A stretch of DNA of 64,000 nucleotides from Durusdinium trenchii (lineage: Eukaryota; Sar; Dinophyceae; Suessiales; Symbiodiniaceae): NCBI GenBank assembly GCA_963970005.1, contig CAXAMN010022873.1:186001-250000 (forward strand), in the 5' to 3' direction. The notes under the pieces were generated by a model. It did not search any database, was not told the origin of the DNA, and was given only the letters and a program-made list of their open reading frames with translations. How positions within the stretch are numbered: the first letter of the stretch is position 1; each line of letters starts with the position of its first letter. Shown piece by piece: positions 35,092-46,739 of the stretch. The position numbers and the translations under genes are program-made.

Positions 35092-37513
35092 TGAGGAACG
35101 CTGTGAGATGCGTATTTATTTGGTTCACGTTAACGGAACGGAGCGTTCTTCGGCCGATTCCGAGGCGCCGCCTAAGAAGAAGCTGAATCCAGCCGATGCT
35201 AAGCTGAATGGAGACATGATCGGAACGGGTGCAGGGCTGCTCTCTTCTCCCAGAGCCCTGGCCTATGACCCAGGACTACACCTTTTCCAAGAAGATTGAT
35301 GAGGTGCTTGTGAAGCAGGAGTGGAATGTTGACAGACACTCTTGCTTTGAGAAAGCTTTAGCATACTTCGGCATACTTAGAGCATACTTGAGCTAGGTAG
35401 AAGTGGCATACGAAATGGAACATGTCGTACTGTCGATGGCACGTAGGAAGGCAGCATAGCGGGCGAACAGTTCAACATCGAAGAATGCTTCTTGGATGCT
35501 TGCGATTGTTCCATGGCCCGAAGCACTGTGTTTCCCGCTGTTTTGCAGCTGAGGCAAAAACTGCGATATCTTCTTGTTGGACCTTCAGATCAATTGGCGT
35601 TCTGACGTGTCAAGTTAGGGCGTTTCACGGCCAATGACCATCCGTGATTTCTCCACGCCGGCGTTTTGGGATTGGCTCGTCGGGATAGATGTCGTTTACG
35701 ACTCGCAGGGACTGATGTACTTCTAGTTACTGGTAGCAAGATGTAGCAAGAATATGCAAGAATGCTCCTAGTTAGTAGTAAGACCAGGAGCTACGTTCGT
35801 AGCGTCCTTGCTACGCTCGTAGCGATGCCCTTGGTACTTGTACTAGTGTAAACACGAGGTCTGTCGTATTTTTTCTTCGCATGAGGACTATATTGCCACG
35901 AGCTTTGTCGATGATTGCCAAGACTGCCATGCTCCGAGCCCTTTATAAAGAATTTTCTGTGCAGTTGGAAGGATTTGTGCAAATTGCAATCTATCAGGTT
36001 CTATCAGGCTCAACACATTTCAGCCTTTTTGCACCTCCAGCCTGCTTCCGCATCCGTGTCTAAATCAGATGAGTATCGTCTTGCTTTAAAGCGATCACTC
36101 AGCCTTACCCAGCAGGTAAGGCTGGCAAAATACAGTGAGCCTTTGAGATACTGAGTCGAGGTCGCATCTACATTGGGCCAGTCGAAACGAGCGTCTTCGT
36201 TCGGAACTGCAGCAATTGCAGCCCCTCAGCAGGAAGAGGTGCATGTTATTCCTGTTCCTTGGGTTTTGATTCTTCTGGGCCTTGGAGCGTCGACTTTTGA
36301 AAGGTTTATTTTTTTCAACTTCAGGCCTGGTCATTGCATGTCAGCACCTGAGACCACGGTCAACCGTTTTTGGGGCTTTGCTCTTTGTCTTTGCTTGGTA
36401 TTTGGGCCTTTCACCAGCGCCGTGCCCTTGAGTCTGTTGACGAGTCGGTCGCGAGACAAAAAAGACAACAGGTCAACAATACCGATGCCGAGATTGTCAA
36501 GAAGCTCAGTTTGCAGTTGAAGACCTTGATGGGTTTCGGATGGTTTTGGGATGTGGAAGCATGTTCTTTTCTTTTGTTCTTGGTAGGGCATTCTCATGTT
36601 TTTTTTAATTTTTTTTTCGAATCGCAGTCCTGGGCTCGTTCCTTCTCACCCAGGACTGCAACATTGCTTTGTTCTGTGGGACAGAGCCCATCATCGAGAG
36701 CAGTCAGAAGATGCAATTTGCTTGCTTTGACTTCAACTACTTCTCCTTGCGTGGTCAAATGGCCAGTGCTGGCTTAAAGCCATGGAACAATAAGTGGTGG
36801 ATGATCTATGACACTCGGCGCAGCATCTGCAGCGGTTTCGGTGCCGATGCAGTTGCAGCGGTTTTTTTGGTGAGATTATTTTGATACATGGCCGGGCCAA
36901 TGTCGGGTATTGTGGAGAGGAGCTCAGCTTCAGAGTCGGAAAAAAGACAAGCAAAAACCAAAAGAAACAGAAAGAACAACATCAAACAAGCAAGCACACA
37001 CACAACCTTGCTCCTTGCTTTGATTCATGGCCTGCGTCGTTGGAATAGATGCTGGATCGGAGAGTGGTTTTGCTCCCCTCCGGGGATGTTTGAGGATTTC
37101 AACAAGAACGAAGAGAAGCCCAATTGGAGTTTGTTGCCACAAGAGGACCCTTTGCTGACGTTTGGGAGGTTTGCAAACAAAGGCTATAATCAAAGGTGGA
37201 AGAAAGATAACTTGCACAAGCAAGTGCTCGAATTTCAATGGTAGTGTATGTCTCGTACAAAGGAGCGTAGGGTCAAAAAGCAAACGAATAGCCAACACCA
37301 TTGCAATCAATTGCTGTGGCTATCTGTGGCTTGCGGGCATAAGGAAAACCACTCCGTGTGAATCGGGAATCCGTGTCGCATCAGGAAGCAGGGCGACTGC
37401 TGAATGTGGAAGCGGCTGGAGTGATCACGCCCGAAGAGCTGGAAAACGAGAGTGCCTCAGATGTCTCAAAGATGCTTTCGTCACCCCTCATCGCCGGGGA
37501 AACACCGTTCTGA
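35092..37513 (+). CDS. unrecognised multi-exon gene
   Basis: Best-linked exons are 35881-36007 (helical, YKEFSVQLEGFVQIAIYQ), 36069-36115 (DEYRLALKRSLSLTQQ) and 36418 to about 36585 (RRALESVDESVARQKRQQ, then AEIVKKLSLQLKTL). They join in phase through a GC donor (36008), then a CAG/GTAAGG donor. Next come an exon from 36654 (FCGTEPIIESSQKMQFACFD, then AGLKPWNNKWWMIYD), one ending at 37240 (EDFNKNEEKPNWSLLPQEDP), and a final one ending in TGA at 37511-37513 (NVEAAGVITPEELENESASD). Possible 5' exons are 35092-35200 and 35274-35318 (DYTFSKKIDEVLVKQ). The phase of the last join is unresolved. I know no family with the NNKWWMIYD motif. Confidence 0.5.
35720..35835. repeat. GTAGCAAG/GCTACG dispersed repeat
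   Basis: Short inverted units (TAGCAAGATGTAGCAAG, TAGTAGTAAGACCAGGAGC, CTACGTTCGTAGC, GCTACGCTCGTAGC) of the same type as at 28.44 and 48.51 kb. They lie in what would be an intron of the surrounding gene model. Confidence 0.6.
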
Positions 37514-37659
37514 GATGGGGGTGAGTGACACAGGGTAAAACAGGGAGGCTTCCCCAAGACAGGTATGAGATACCTAATGTTGGATCTTAATTATATAGCA
37601 AAAAACCTCCCCCTAGCAAACAATCCAGGGGGTCTGAAGAGTATCACCGCCGCAAAAAG

Positions 37660-37893
37660 TGGTAGTAGCAGCAGTAGTAGTAGTAGTAGTCGTAGTGGTA
37701 GTAGTCGTAGTCGTAGTGGTAGTGGTAGTGGTAGTGGGAGTCGGAGTAGGAGGAGGAGGAGGAGTAGGAGTAGGAGTAGGAGTAGGAGCAGTAGTAGTAG
37801 TAGTAGTAGTAATAGTGGTAGTGGTAGTGGTAGTAGTAGTCGTAGTAGTAGTAGTCGTAGTAGTATTAGTATTAGTAGTAGTAGTATTTTTAT

Positions 37894-37925
<32 letters not shown>
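37660..37925. repeat. (AGT/TAG)n trinucleotide microsatellite
   Basis: About 265 bases of AGT repeats with interspersed CGT, GGT and AGG variants. Every frame is open because the unit has few stops in most frames; the serine/glycine/arginine or valine runs it would encode are not evidence of a gene. Confidence 0.95.
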
Positions 37926-38582
37926 CCAGAGTTAAGTATATAATGGTTTGAAAGGGCCGCAATAGCAGAACAATAATAAACATGGTTCTTTTCCTTAGGC
38001 CTTCAAGTTTGCTGATTAATCCAACCCCTAAACAATGCATACTATTCAATTACCCTGGGCTTGTGTACTACCCCCTTGAAAAATTGTTTGGTGCAATGAA
38101 ATCGATGAGTTTTAAAACGAGTTTTTGATAAAGGTTTCCAGGTCAGAGTTCTATGAAACCAGCAAACCTCAGAAGAGTTAAGTAAGGGTTTGAAAGGGCA
38201 GCAATAGCAAAACAAACAAAAAACACCCTGGGTGAAAAACTTATTCCGACCCATTAAACTAATCAGGGTGTATGAATAATTTGGCGAACACGTTTTTTTT
38301 ATTCCGTCCAATTTTACTAATTTGGATTCAACATAATTGCCAGCCCTGCTGGATTTACATGCAGTGTTTTCAATGTTTGTTCTCCACACTGCTAGTTTTA
38401 TTGAATGTCCCCTGAGCTTTTGAGTCTCAGTCATCCGTGGCTCCAAAGCCGCCCGCATTCTTTTCCAGCATTCGAGGGGGGATTTGGGTGGGCGGTGCTT
38501 CTCTCAGTCACTGGTGTATGAAGTCTGCCAGTTTGTGTCGTTAAAGCCATGATGCATGTCGAGCTGTGAAATAATTCTGTCA

Positions 38583-40737
38583 GGTGTGGTGCCTTTGACC
38601 TTGGGCAGCCGCCCATGGCCTTCGAAGGAGGGGATGACCTTGGGTGCCTTGACAGGTGAGGGGTTTAGAGATCAGCTACCCTGTCTCCTGGAACTCTGTA
38701 TTGAGTCTGAGCTTTCACCCACGGTTTCATGTTCAGGACCAAATTGGTGTAACACGGCCTTGTTCGGCGTGGAACATGGATGGTTTCAGACTCTGCCTTT
38801 GGTTTGTAAACATCAAAAGGGCAGGCCTATGATATAAAGACTGTGGACGAATGTAGGAGACATGCTTCATCGTTTTCATGCCAGACTCAGAGGCTTTCAT
38901 CGAGGCGGGCGTTTTTTGGGCGAATTTGTGCCGCAGATCACCCCAACCAGTTCTTGTGCCGCATGAATAAGCACTCATTCACCAATTCAAAAGACTTCCA
39001 TCTACGCACCCACCCAAAGACTATCACACTTTGTCCAAAGAGTTTTGATTGGATACACTTGCAGCCCCACTGATCCATCCATTGTAACCATCATTAACCA
39101 TCCACCAATTCATGAAAAGACCCATAACCCAAAGACCACTGGACATCCAAAACAGTTTGATTGCAACAAAAACTCAGGGTAGCTCTTCACTGGTCCATTT
39201 ATCCAGTTTTTGGCCATTGCCGCACGCTGCGAAAGACACGTCGTCACACGTCCGACGCTGTCGACACCGGAACTCCCAAAGGCGCCCGAGATGGAGATGT
39301 GCGACATGCAAAACACTAATCACAACGACATGCAAGACATGTGTTTGTCATAGACATGCAAGACATGCAAGACATGCTGTCCCATGTGTTGACATGGCAT
39401 CAGCGTTCCATGTTCATCACATGGTTCCACCAGGCCCAACGGGGTTGGCCACTCTGTGGCCGTACTTTCACCCGGTTGACCGTTCGCCACCGGGACGTCC
39501 GACGTCCGACCCATCCGACGAGGCGTTCCTTTCCAAGTCCTTGGCCTCAAAGTGGGCCATCGCCCGGACGCGGGTCGTACGTCTACAGGCGCGGAGAGAG
39601 CGAAGGCGTTGGGAGGTGTTGACACACGGGCCCTGGTGGGTACGGGTACAGTATGGGTTAACGACTGGCACACATTTTGTGAAGTTCGATGTGTTCAGAG
39701 AACATCTGGCTTCAGAGATGTAGGATGTAGGATTAAATGTAGGATGAATGAATTCCTCGACCAGAAATAGAGATCTTTTTTTTCCTCCCAATCATATCTT
39801 TCCGCCGCTTCCCCACAGTCGGATTCATCGGATCCGCTCCGCGAACCCCGTCTCAGACCGTCAGGATGACCAGCTGAAAACGCTCTTCACTTGGGCCAAA
39901 GAGCCCAAGTTGCTGGGGCGATGTAAAGGGGAGGAGATCACCGGCATCCAGGCCGCCCCGGTCACCAGGGACGCGAGGGAGGTGGCGGCAAGAGATGGGT
40001 GGGATCAGCGTTTTAAGGTTAGACGGTTAGATTTGTTCTTGGACAAGGAGTATGAAAGTTGTTGGGTGGTTTCGTTTGATTGTTGTGGCAGCGCACAGCT
40101 TTGATTTTTTGGAACTCCTCTTGATGAGAAGAGGATCTTTGGGAGAAAGACCAGCTGTTCTGCGCCCAACAAACTCGTCCAGGTTTGTGGGGAGAATATC
40201 CAGAAGCAAGTCCAGGCCAGTTTTTGGCAGTGGGACCAGCAGCAGTCACGTCTCCAGCGATTTGGGGTTCTGAACTCACGACTTTGAGAAAGACAGACAC
40301 GTTGAGCAGGATGAAACCAACTAAAACTGTTGGTGTCTTGAGGATGCTTTGGCTTTGACGGGCCTGGCCACTGGTGCCAAGAACATTCGTGTGATTCCAC
40401 AGAAGGACGACGCCTTGGGGTTGGGTGACTTGCGACATGGAGAACAGCTGGGCATGCACGTCTTCATCCATAAGGGGACACCAAGATCAAGCCAGGAAAA
40501 CAATGAGCTGACTGTGGGTGAATCCTACAATTTTGCATCGTAATGTGGGTTTCCTGCGTTGTCTTGCTGTTCGTTACACTCGACAGTCCTCCCTTACTCT
40601 CAAATTCACCATGAAGTCTTTCCGAGGATACAGAAGCGCTCGCGACGCACTTCTTTCAGACATGGAAAGACGAAGTGCTTTGGCTCGAGAGCATCCAAGA
40701 AGCTGAAGTGATTGAATTTATTTGTTGGATTTTGTTG
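38583..40737 (+). CDS. unrecognised short multi-exon gene
   Basis: Four exons join in phase: 38583-38655 (VVPLTLGSRPWPSKEGMTLG), 39857-40017 (DDQLKTLFTWAKEPKLLGRC, GIQAAPVTRDAREVAARDG), 40343-40513 (ALTGLATGAKNIRVIPQKDD, GEQLGMHVFIHKGTPRSS) and 40660-40737 (TWKDEVLWLESIQEAEVIEF). Donors are GTGAGG, AAG/GTTAGA, GTGGGT and GTGCAG; acceptors are CTGTCAG, GTCTCAG, CTTGAG and CTTTCAG. The product is soluble-looking and of unknown family. The first intron (about 1.2 kb) contains a GC-rich open stretch at 39440-39720, which might be another exon. Start and stop are not located; the next gene begins at 41086 with its own ATG. Confidence 0.4.
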
Positions 40738-41085
40738 GTGCAGTGGCAGAATTTGTTCTGAGACTCAAATCAGCTTCACTGTTCGAGCACCAAGGTCTAA
40801 AAGTCGTTTTTCGCGGCTTAGGTGCAGAAAAAGAGTACGCTGCTTGGTGCATTCAGGTGTACGTTGGTGCAGTTGCAATCGTCACATGCCCCCTTGTATG
40901 GATCGTGATTCGCCGCAACAGCTCTCTGCCGGTGTGGGGTGGGGTGATGCTGATATTGTTAACGCACCAAGACTTCATTGCATGTTCCACAGACGTGTGG
41001 TTTATAGCACAGCGGCAGCACATGCTTGGCCTTTTCCATTGTGCATTTGGACAACAAACCATATCCAACCTAGCCTTGTTCAGCC

Positions 41086-44000
41086 ATGGTGTTAGCAGAA
41101 GCTGTGGCTGGAGCTGCAGCAGGAGCTCACGCGCTATGGGAGTACAATCGAGACAATTTCCTCTACGACCGCAAGATGCGTCAAGAGACCGAGCTGAAGA
41201 TCTTGGAATGGCGTGCTTCACAGTCTGAGTTGTGGAGAGACGATGTCCGAGACATCATCGGCCTGACTCAACGGAAGATGGATAGTTATTTGATTGTGTC
41301 CACCCTTCTGCTGGGAATGTGTCTCGGCCTCTACACTGAAGGGCGCCTGCAGCCCGGCACCCCGCCCTTCCTGATCCATTACTACATGCTGACCCTTTCT
41401 GCAGCCTTTATGTATTTGCTCATGTCTGTGTGGCTGGCAGTTCATGCTTCCATTGTCGCCCAGTGCTCGGCTGTGCGGCTTCTCACGCAGTTTGTGCGGC
41501 TTCCGATTCCCACCTGGCAGGCTCTTCAGAACATGCGAACCTTTGCGTGTAACTATGAGAAGTTGGATGCCAAGGACATGCTGCGAGTTCCCTTCACCCG
41601 GAACCCCAGCACCAAGGACTCCACGTCGCCCACTGCGGCGCCGCATCGGTCCGGACGAGCCGGCGATGTGTCGTCCTGGTCTGCAGGGAATTTCGGGCCC
41701 ATTGACCCCTGGAGATTGGAGGAAAACGTGGAGGATAGGGATTTATATGAGCTGCAGCAGATGCCGGCTCTCCGCCGGCGGCATGTGCAATTGGCGAGGC
41801 GTGCTGCCCGACAGTTTCAGAGCGACCTGGTGAACAAGCAAGCAAGCTTACTTATGTGGTTTGTCCATTGTTTTCTTGTTGACTGGTGCATTGTATTAGA
41901 ACAGCTGTGTTTTCCAGGTTCTGAAGCAAATCCAAGGCTATGACTCATTTGCGCGGGTGTCGATGGCCTTTGGCACGCACCAGCTCATGCAAGCCATTTG
42001 CTACTATTGCCTTGGCTACGTGGCGTTGCAAGATGGCTCCCCTTGGGCTTCTGTTGGAGTTCTGATTCTGATGTGTGTGATGACCATTTCTTTGGTTCAG
42101 CTTGACTTTGAGATGAGTCCCAAGGAGACCGTAGCTCGGGTTCTTTGTTGATCTTTCTTTCGGGTAAACAGCCCATGATTCGCTGCGGAACAGTCTGGAT
42201 TCTGATATTATACACTTGGAATTTACAATGTTTCTTTCAGTTGAGCTTGTTCCAATGCCATTTGGCGTCATGGCATGACATGGCTGAGAGTATCCCCACT
42301 GCCCCTCTTTGCCCAAAAAGCATTTTTGATGCATCCCTCTTTTTCAGCATCTTTTCTTCACAGCATCAATGTCAGGAGACAGCATGGGCGCGAATCTTGA
42401 TCGTCGCTGGACCTTTATGTGCTGGTACAGCGACATACACTTGGTCAGTGTTCGAAGTTCACGCGAGGCTGGTTCTTGCATTCCTTCTTCCATTGACCTA
42501 TGCTGCTCATGGACTGTGGCTCTTTTTTGCCCTGGTCGCTTGTGGCCTGGAAATGCAGCCCAAGACAGGAGTGATCCTGCCCCAAAAATTTCGGGCAGTG
42601 CTCTACATGGATGTCTTCGGTGTGCTGAAACACCACAAAGGGCCCGGTGTTGCCCGGCCTTCCCGTCAAAGGTCGAGCGATTCAAGCATGAGAGAACAAA
42701 GTAGAAACCTTTGGGAGTTGAAGCGAGAAATTCAAGCGAACATGAAACTCTTCCAGTCTGAGTCAGTCAAAGGGGCCATGGACGATGTGGATCGGCATCG
42801 TGCAGACCGATTAGTTGATCGAGCCAGAAAAGCCACCAAGGAGAAGATGACGGGATCAAACATTTCAGCAATTTCAGCACCATCTCTGGATGAGGAGAAC
42901 TTCGTGCTGATGAAAGGGTACACAGATTTTGGCACCGAAGTCGAATACCTTTACAATCCAAAGAGTGGAGAAGCAAGGCCATTTGAGTCAGAGGATAAGG
43001 AGGAGGAGCAGGCTGATGTGAACGTGAATGCAGGGGCACCGTCAACAGGGGCAAGTGGAGGGTCCAAGAGAAATACAAATGGACGTGGACAAAAGGTGCG
43101 CACCATGACAGAATTTGATGCAAAAATCGAAGAGTATTGTGTGCATCGAAAGCAAGAAAGGGCACCCCTTCTTCCACCTGAGGCGCTCCAGTCAACACCA
43201 AGTCGAATCCTTCATCACGCAAAGCAACATGTGATCACACCTGTGGTAACAGCAGTGAATGCAGGAATTCTTGAAGTCGAAGATGAATCTGAGGAGGAGG
43301 AATTCAATCTTGCCTCCTGCAGGGAAGGCTTGCAAAACCCTTCCGGAGAAATGTCAAGCAAAGATGCAGACTTTGGCCATGCAAGCTTCATGAAGGGCGA
43401 CGAGGACATTGTGAGCGGGCACGACAAGATCGACTCCGGGAAGTATCCCGCGCAAATCTTCCGAACAGCCACCCTGCTGATGGTCTTGCTGTGGGTCATC
43501 GGCTTGGCGGTTCCCTTTGGCGTCTTTCGAGAGTTCCTGACCAAGCCTTTGAAGATCGACCTCACGGTGGGGACCGAGAAGGGGGAAGAGGAAATCGAGG
43601 CGGTGGTGGGCACCAGCCCGAATGGTCTGCCGGAATTGATCCCGATTTCCCGGCATCGCAAGGACCTGCATTCGTTGCTGAAGGGACGACGCGTTGAAGT
43701 GCAGTGGCCTTCAGTGGCTCTCAGACCTCGAACTTTGAGCTGCGATCCATCAGGATCGTTGTTGGTCGTGGCAGATGATCTTGCAGTTTATGCTGGTCGA
43801 GTTGAGGGTGTCGATGACACCACGAAGGTGACCTTTGATCAGGTGCCGCCATGTGTTGCTTTGGAAGGCCAAGCAGTACAGGATGTCAGTGTGGCCTGCG
43901 GGCATGCAGGGACGGCTGGTGTGGCCAGTGAGGCTGAGTCTCATTGCAGAGTGCTGGTTCTGCATGCAAAGGGCCGCCTGCTGGCAGAGTGTCCACTGCA

Positions 44001-44577
44001 AGAAACATTCAGAAGCTTTTCGGACTCAGCTATTCAGACACGAGTTGCAGCCTTGCCTAGCTCAGAGCCAGAAGAGTGGCAGATCCAAGACAAATGGCTT
44101 CACCATGCCAAGAGAGGAGAAGGCATGGAACGCATCAAGGCTCTCGCTGCCAAGAGCGAATGCATGATGGGTGACTTCCGTGAGATCGGCGTAGGTTGTG
44201 TGGTGGCTGGTACGTCGGAAGGCCGTGTGGTTGAGCTTCGTGAAAGCCACGTGAAGATGCATACCCTGGTGCCCGAACTTCCGCTGGAGCAGCGGAACAA
44301 GGCGCTTCGTGCGGGCTCACTGCACTTCTCATCCAAGGGCTATGTCATGGTCCTGCGCCGTGAAACAAGCTCTGTCCAGGCCTTCGATGCTGTTCAGGGA
44401 ACCAACAAAGGAGAGTGGCGTTTGCCCACGGACATTGAGTTGCAGCGCATTGAATGGTTGACTCTGAGTGGAGGAGGGGGACGACTCTTTGCTTTAGGTG
44501 TGCGAAACCGCCAGACGGAGCTTTATGAGTTCCCCTTGCCTACAGAGCTCCAACGAGCCGCAGGCGACTTGGAGTGA
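41086..44577 (+). CDS. polytopic membrane protein with large C-terminal domain (dinoflagellate family), about 1054 aa
   Basis: The ATG sits in GCCATGG. Exons: 41086-41841 (252 codons), 41918-42124 (69) and 42376-44577 (733 plus stop), all phase 0. Intron 1 has a GC donor. Intron 2 is ambiguous because AGGAGAC occurs at both ends (GA donor), although a GTAGCT donor at 42131 with acceptor at 42363 is also in phase. Predicted membrane helices lie near residues 67-84, 98-118, 272-290, 296-315, 326-345, 352-378 and 684-708. Between the last two is a long acidic cytosol-like region holding a WW-like patch (VEYLYNPKSGEARPF). After the last helix, about 330 residues of strand-rich sequence (LSCDPSGSLLVVADDLAVYA) look like a beta-propeller. 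I recognise the family from dinoflagellates; its function is unknown to me. Confidence 0.85.
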
Positions 44578-44597
44578 AATCGTAGCGGCATCCCCGA

Positions 44598-44632
44598 GCG
44601 GCAGCGGCAGCGGCGGCGACATCCGCTGCCGC
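44598..44632 (+). other. GC-rich hairpin in the 3' untranslated region
   Basis: GCGGCAGCGG at 44598-44607 (repeated at 44604-44613) pairs perfectly with CCGCTGCCGC at 44623-44632, 20 bases after the stop codon of the membrane-protein gene. It could be a 3'-end structure or chance from CGG/CAG-rich sequence. Confidence 0.5.
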
Positions 44633-44639
44633 GGTTCGA

Positions 44640-45508
44640 CTCCAAGACTCATGGAGCGCGTTGGACTCATGGAGCGCTCGACTCAGTCTTCGACTCGTGT
44701 TTTTTTCTGGTCCAATTCATTCAGAGACCGTCCATGTCGGCCATGGCGGTTTTTTGGCGTGCACCGATAGTTTGTGGGTGTGAAGATCCACAGTGTTGAC
44801 CCAACCCTTGAAGGGCTAGTCACCACAGGTCATGGTCCCATCCAAAGGATGTGACCGCGCCAGCGCCCAACAGCTGCAGAAACACACCTGCAATGCGATT
44901 GAGAGGACTTTCAAGATTGATTTCAGCTCCGGCATGAGAAGAATGTGAGATCAAGACTCTTGGCGTAGCTACTTGACCGGTTTCATTGGCTCCAAGTTGA
45001 GTCTCACCAGGAATCAGCAAGATACATCAAGATACTGTAAATTCTCGATTTGCAAGTAGAGTCAACATAGTTTGTGGCCGGCCATTCCAGTTCTTGGGCA
45101 TGCTAGCATGCATGCTTTTGCGGCGTGGCCCACAGCATGAGCGTTCAATCATATGTGGTGCTGAAGGCCCCGACATGACCTTGTCAATGCAGAAACAAAC
45201 ACTTTTTGGCACGAAGCCACGTGGACGGATAGTAAACATATGCAGACAGTGCCCAAAACACGCTCCAGCCCATGGTGAATCGAAAAGAGACGCCATTGAA
45301 TTTGCACCACAGAAAAAGAAAGGTCTGACCTCGCCATCGAGTTCACGGTTTCGTCGCACATCGACAGATATATAGCACAAGCAGGATCACTGTCAGAGAA
45401 TCCCGACACACACACACACACATCGCTATCTCGGGCCTCGATGCCATGTTCCTGCAGCTTTGCAGCTTCTCGTCCTTCTCCGGGTAACGTGGTGACGAGC
45501 ATCTCCCA
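44640..45508. other. intergenic, nothing assigned
   Basis: A short tandem GACTCATGGAGCGC pair follows the hairpin. A CA run lies at 45408-45421. No gene is visible. Confidence 0.5.
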
Positions 45509-45916
45509 ATGACGCTGCCCGCGTCGCACGTGGACCTCGATGACTTGGATCCGGTCTCGGACGACGAGGTGCCACCCGATGAGAACGACGACGCCATGGG
45601 AACGACCATGCTGAGTGGCGTGGATGGATTGGATGGGAGTGCAAGCGACCTCAGGGTCGAACTGGCTGTGCCACAAGAAGTGGAAGACATTCCAGCTCCC
45701 TTGCTGGTGGAAGCCGACGCACAGCTTGACATGAGCCAACATGCTTTGGAGATGGATTATGACGATGAAGTTTTGCAGATAGGCAGGGGCCGAGAAGATG
45801 TGTTTTCTTCGCTTCCAAGAACATCACGCCCCCCCCGTCCGAAGTTCGATTCGTCCGGAAGCGTCGATATGTCTGAGAACTCGCCACGTCCGAGTCGATG
45901 GCACGAGGCGAGCTGA
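45509..45916 (+). CDS. acidic ORF, candidate 5' exon of the PDZ gene
   Basis: 135 codons from an ATG, GC-rich at third posit­ions like other exons here. Very acidic and probably disordered: VDLDDLDPVSDDEVPPDEND, then EVEDIPAPLLVEADAQLDM. The last 40 codons may already be intron, because another frame opens from 45898 (MARGELTDPWIDPDHAEQA). It precedes the multi-exon PDZ gene in the same orientation, and an acidic N-terminus would fit, but no splice phase links them with certainty. Confidence 0.4.
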   Translation: MTLPASHVDLDDLDPVSDDEVPPDENDDAMGTTMLSGVDGLDGSASDLRVELAVPQEVEDIPAPLLVEADAQLDMSQHALEMDYDDEVLQIGRGREDVFSSLPRTSRPPRPKFDSSGSVDMSENSPRPSRWHEAS

Positions 45917-46739
45917 CCGATCCGTGGATCGATCCGGACCACGCCGAGCAGGCCCGGCTCGGGCCGGCTCGGGCCCGCCTGATGAGCGATCAGAGCACGA
46001 GCCAAGGCGTTTTTTGGCGGTGCAGAGAGATTGTTTGTGTATTGTTTATTTATGTTTATTTAATTTTGTTTATATACTTATTGTTGTTTATTTTGTATTT
46101 AATACACTAATTATGTACTATATTGTTATACGGTATACGGTCTTCAGATATACTCTGAAGAACTCAAGCGCGTGAGGTTGGAAGGTTTGATTCACTCGAT
46201 CATGTGTGGAAGAGGATCTCCTGCCAGGATGCCCGGATGGAGAAAGCCTTCGGCATTACGGATGGTTCCGGCCTCAGCTTTCTTCACCTTTCTGGTCAAA
46301 CAGCGGTGACGCTTTGCAGGTGAGGACCGTATGGACCGTGATCGAGAGGCCGTGATCAAGATGCTCTGCATTGGACCTTGAAGAAGCAGTGGGCATGTAC
46401 TATAGCTCGCAGTTGGCTCCACTTTGGCTTGAGCTTAGTCTAGCTTTGAGAATTTACTCTCAACTGTACTCAACAGAGAGTATCTTGGATGGGTAAGAAC
46501 TGACATATCCTCAGCAGAATAGCATGACTCCAACCGCAGGCTAAGCATGTTACCAGGATATACTAGGCCGTCAGATGCCGCCAATCATGGCCCTACCACT
46601 GGCAATTCTTGCAAGACTCGTTGTTTTTATCCCCCAGCCCGTTGGAAACGCGAACAGTTGCTTTGACACCTCACCTTTTTTCGTATGAAGAAATCAAGCT
46701 CCAAGATCAAAGGATCAGCTCTGTCGAAGCTCTGCCGGA

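Noticed and set aside
37565-38049. Long Ser/Arg/Gly, Val or Leu-rich frames on both strands
   Set aside because: They are translations of the AGT/TAG microsatellite.
46410-46435. CACTTTGGCTTGAG resembles the dinoflagellate spliced leader core
   Set aside because: Several mismatches, no CCGTAGCC in front and no gene directly downstream. Weaker hits at 1230 and 3745 were rejected for the same reason.
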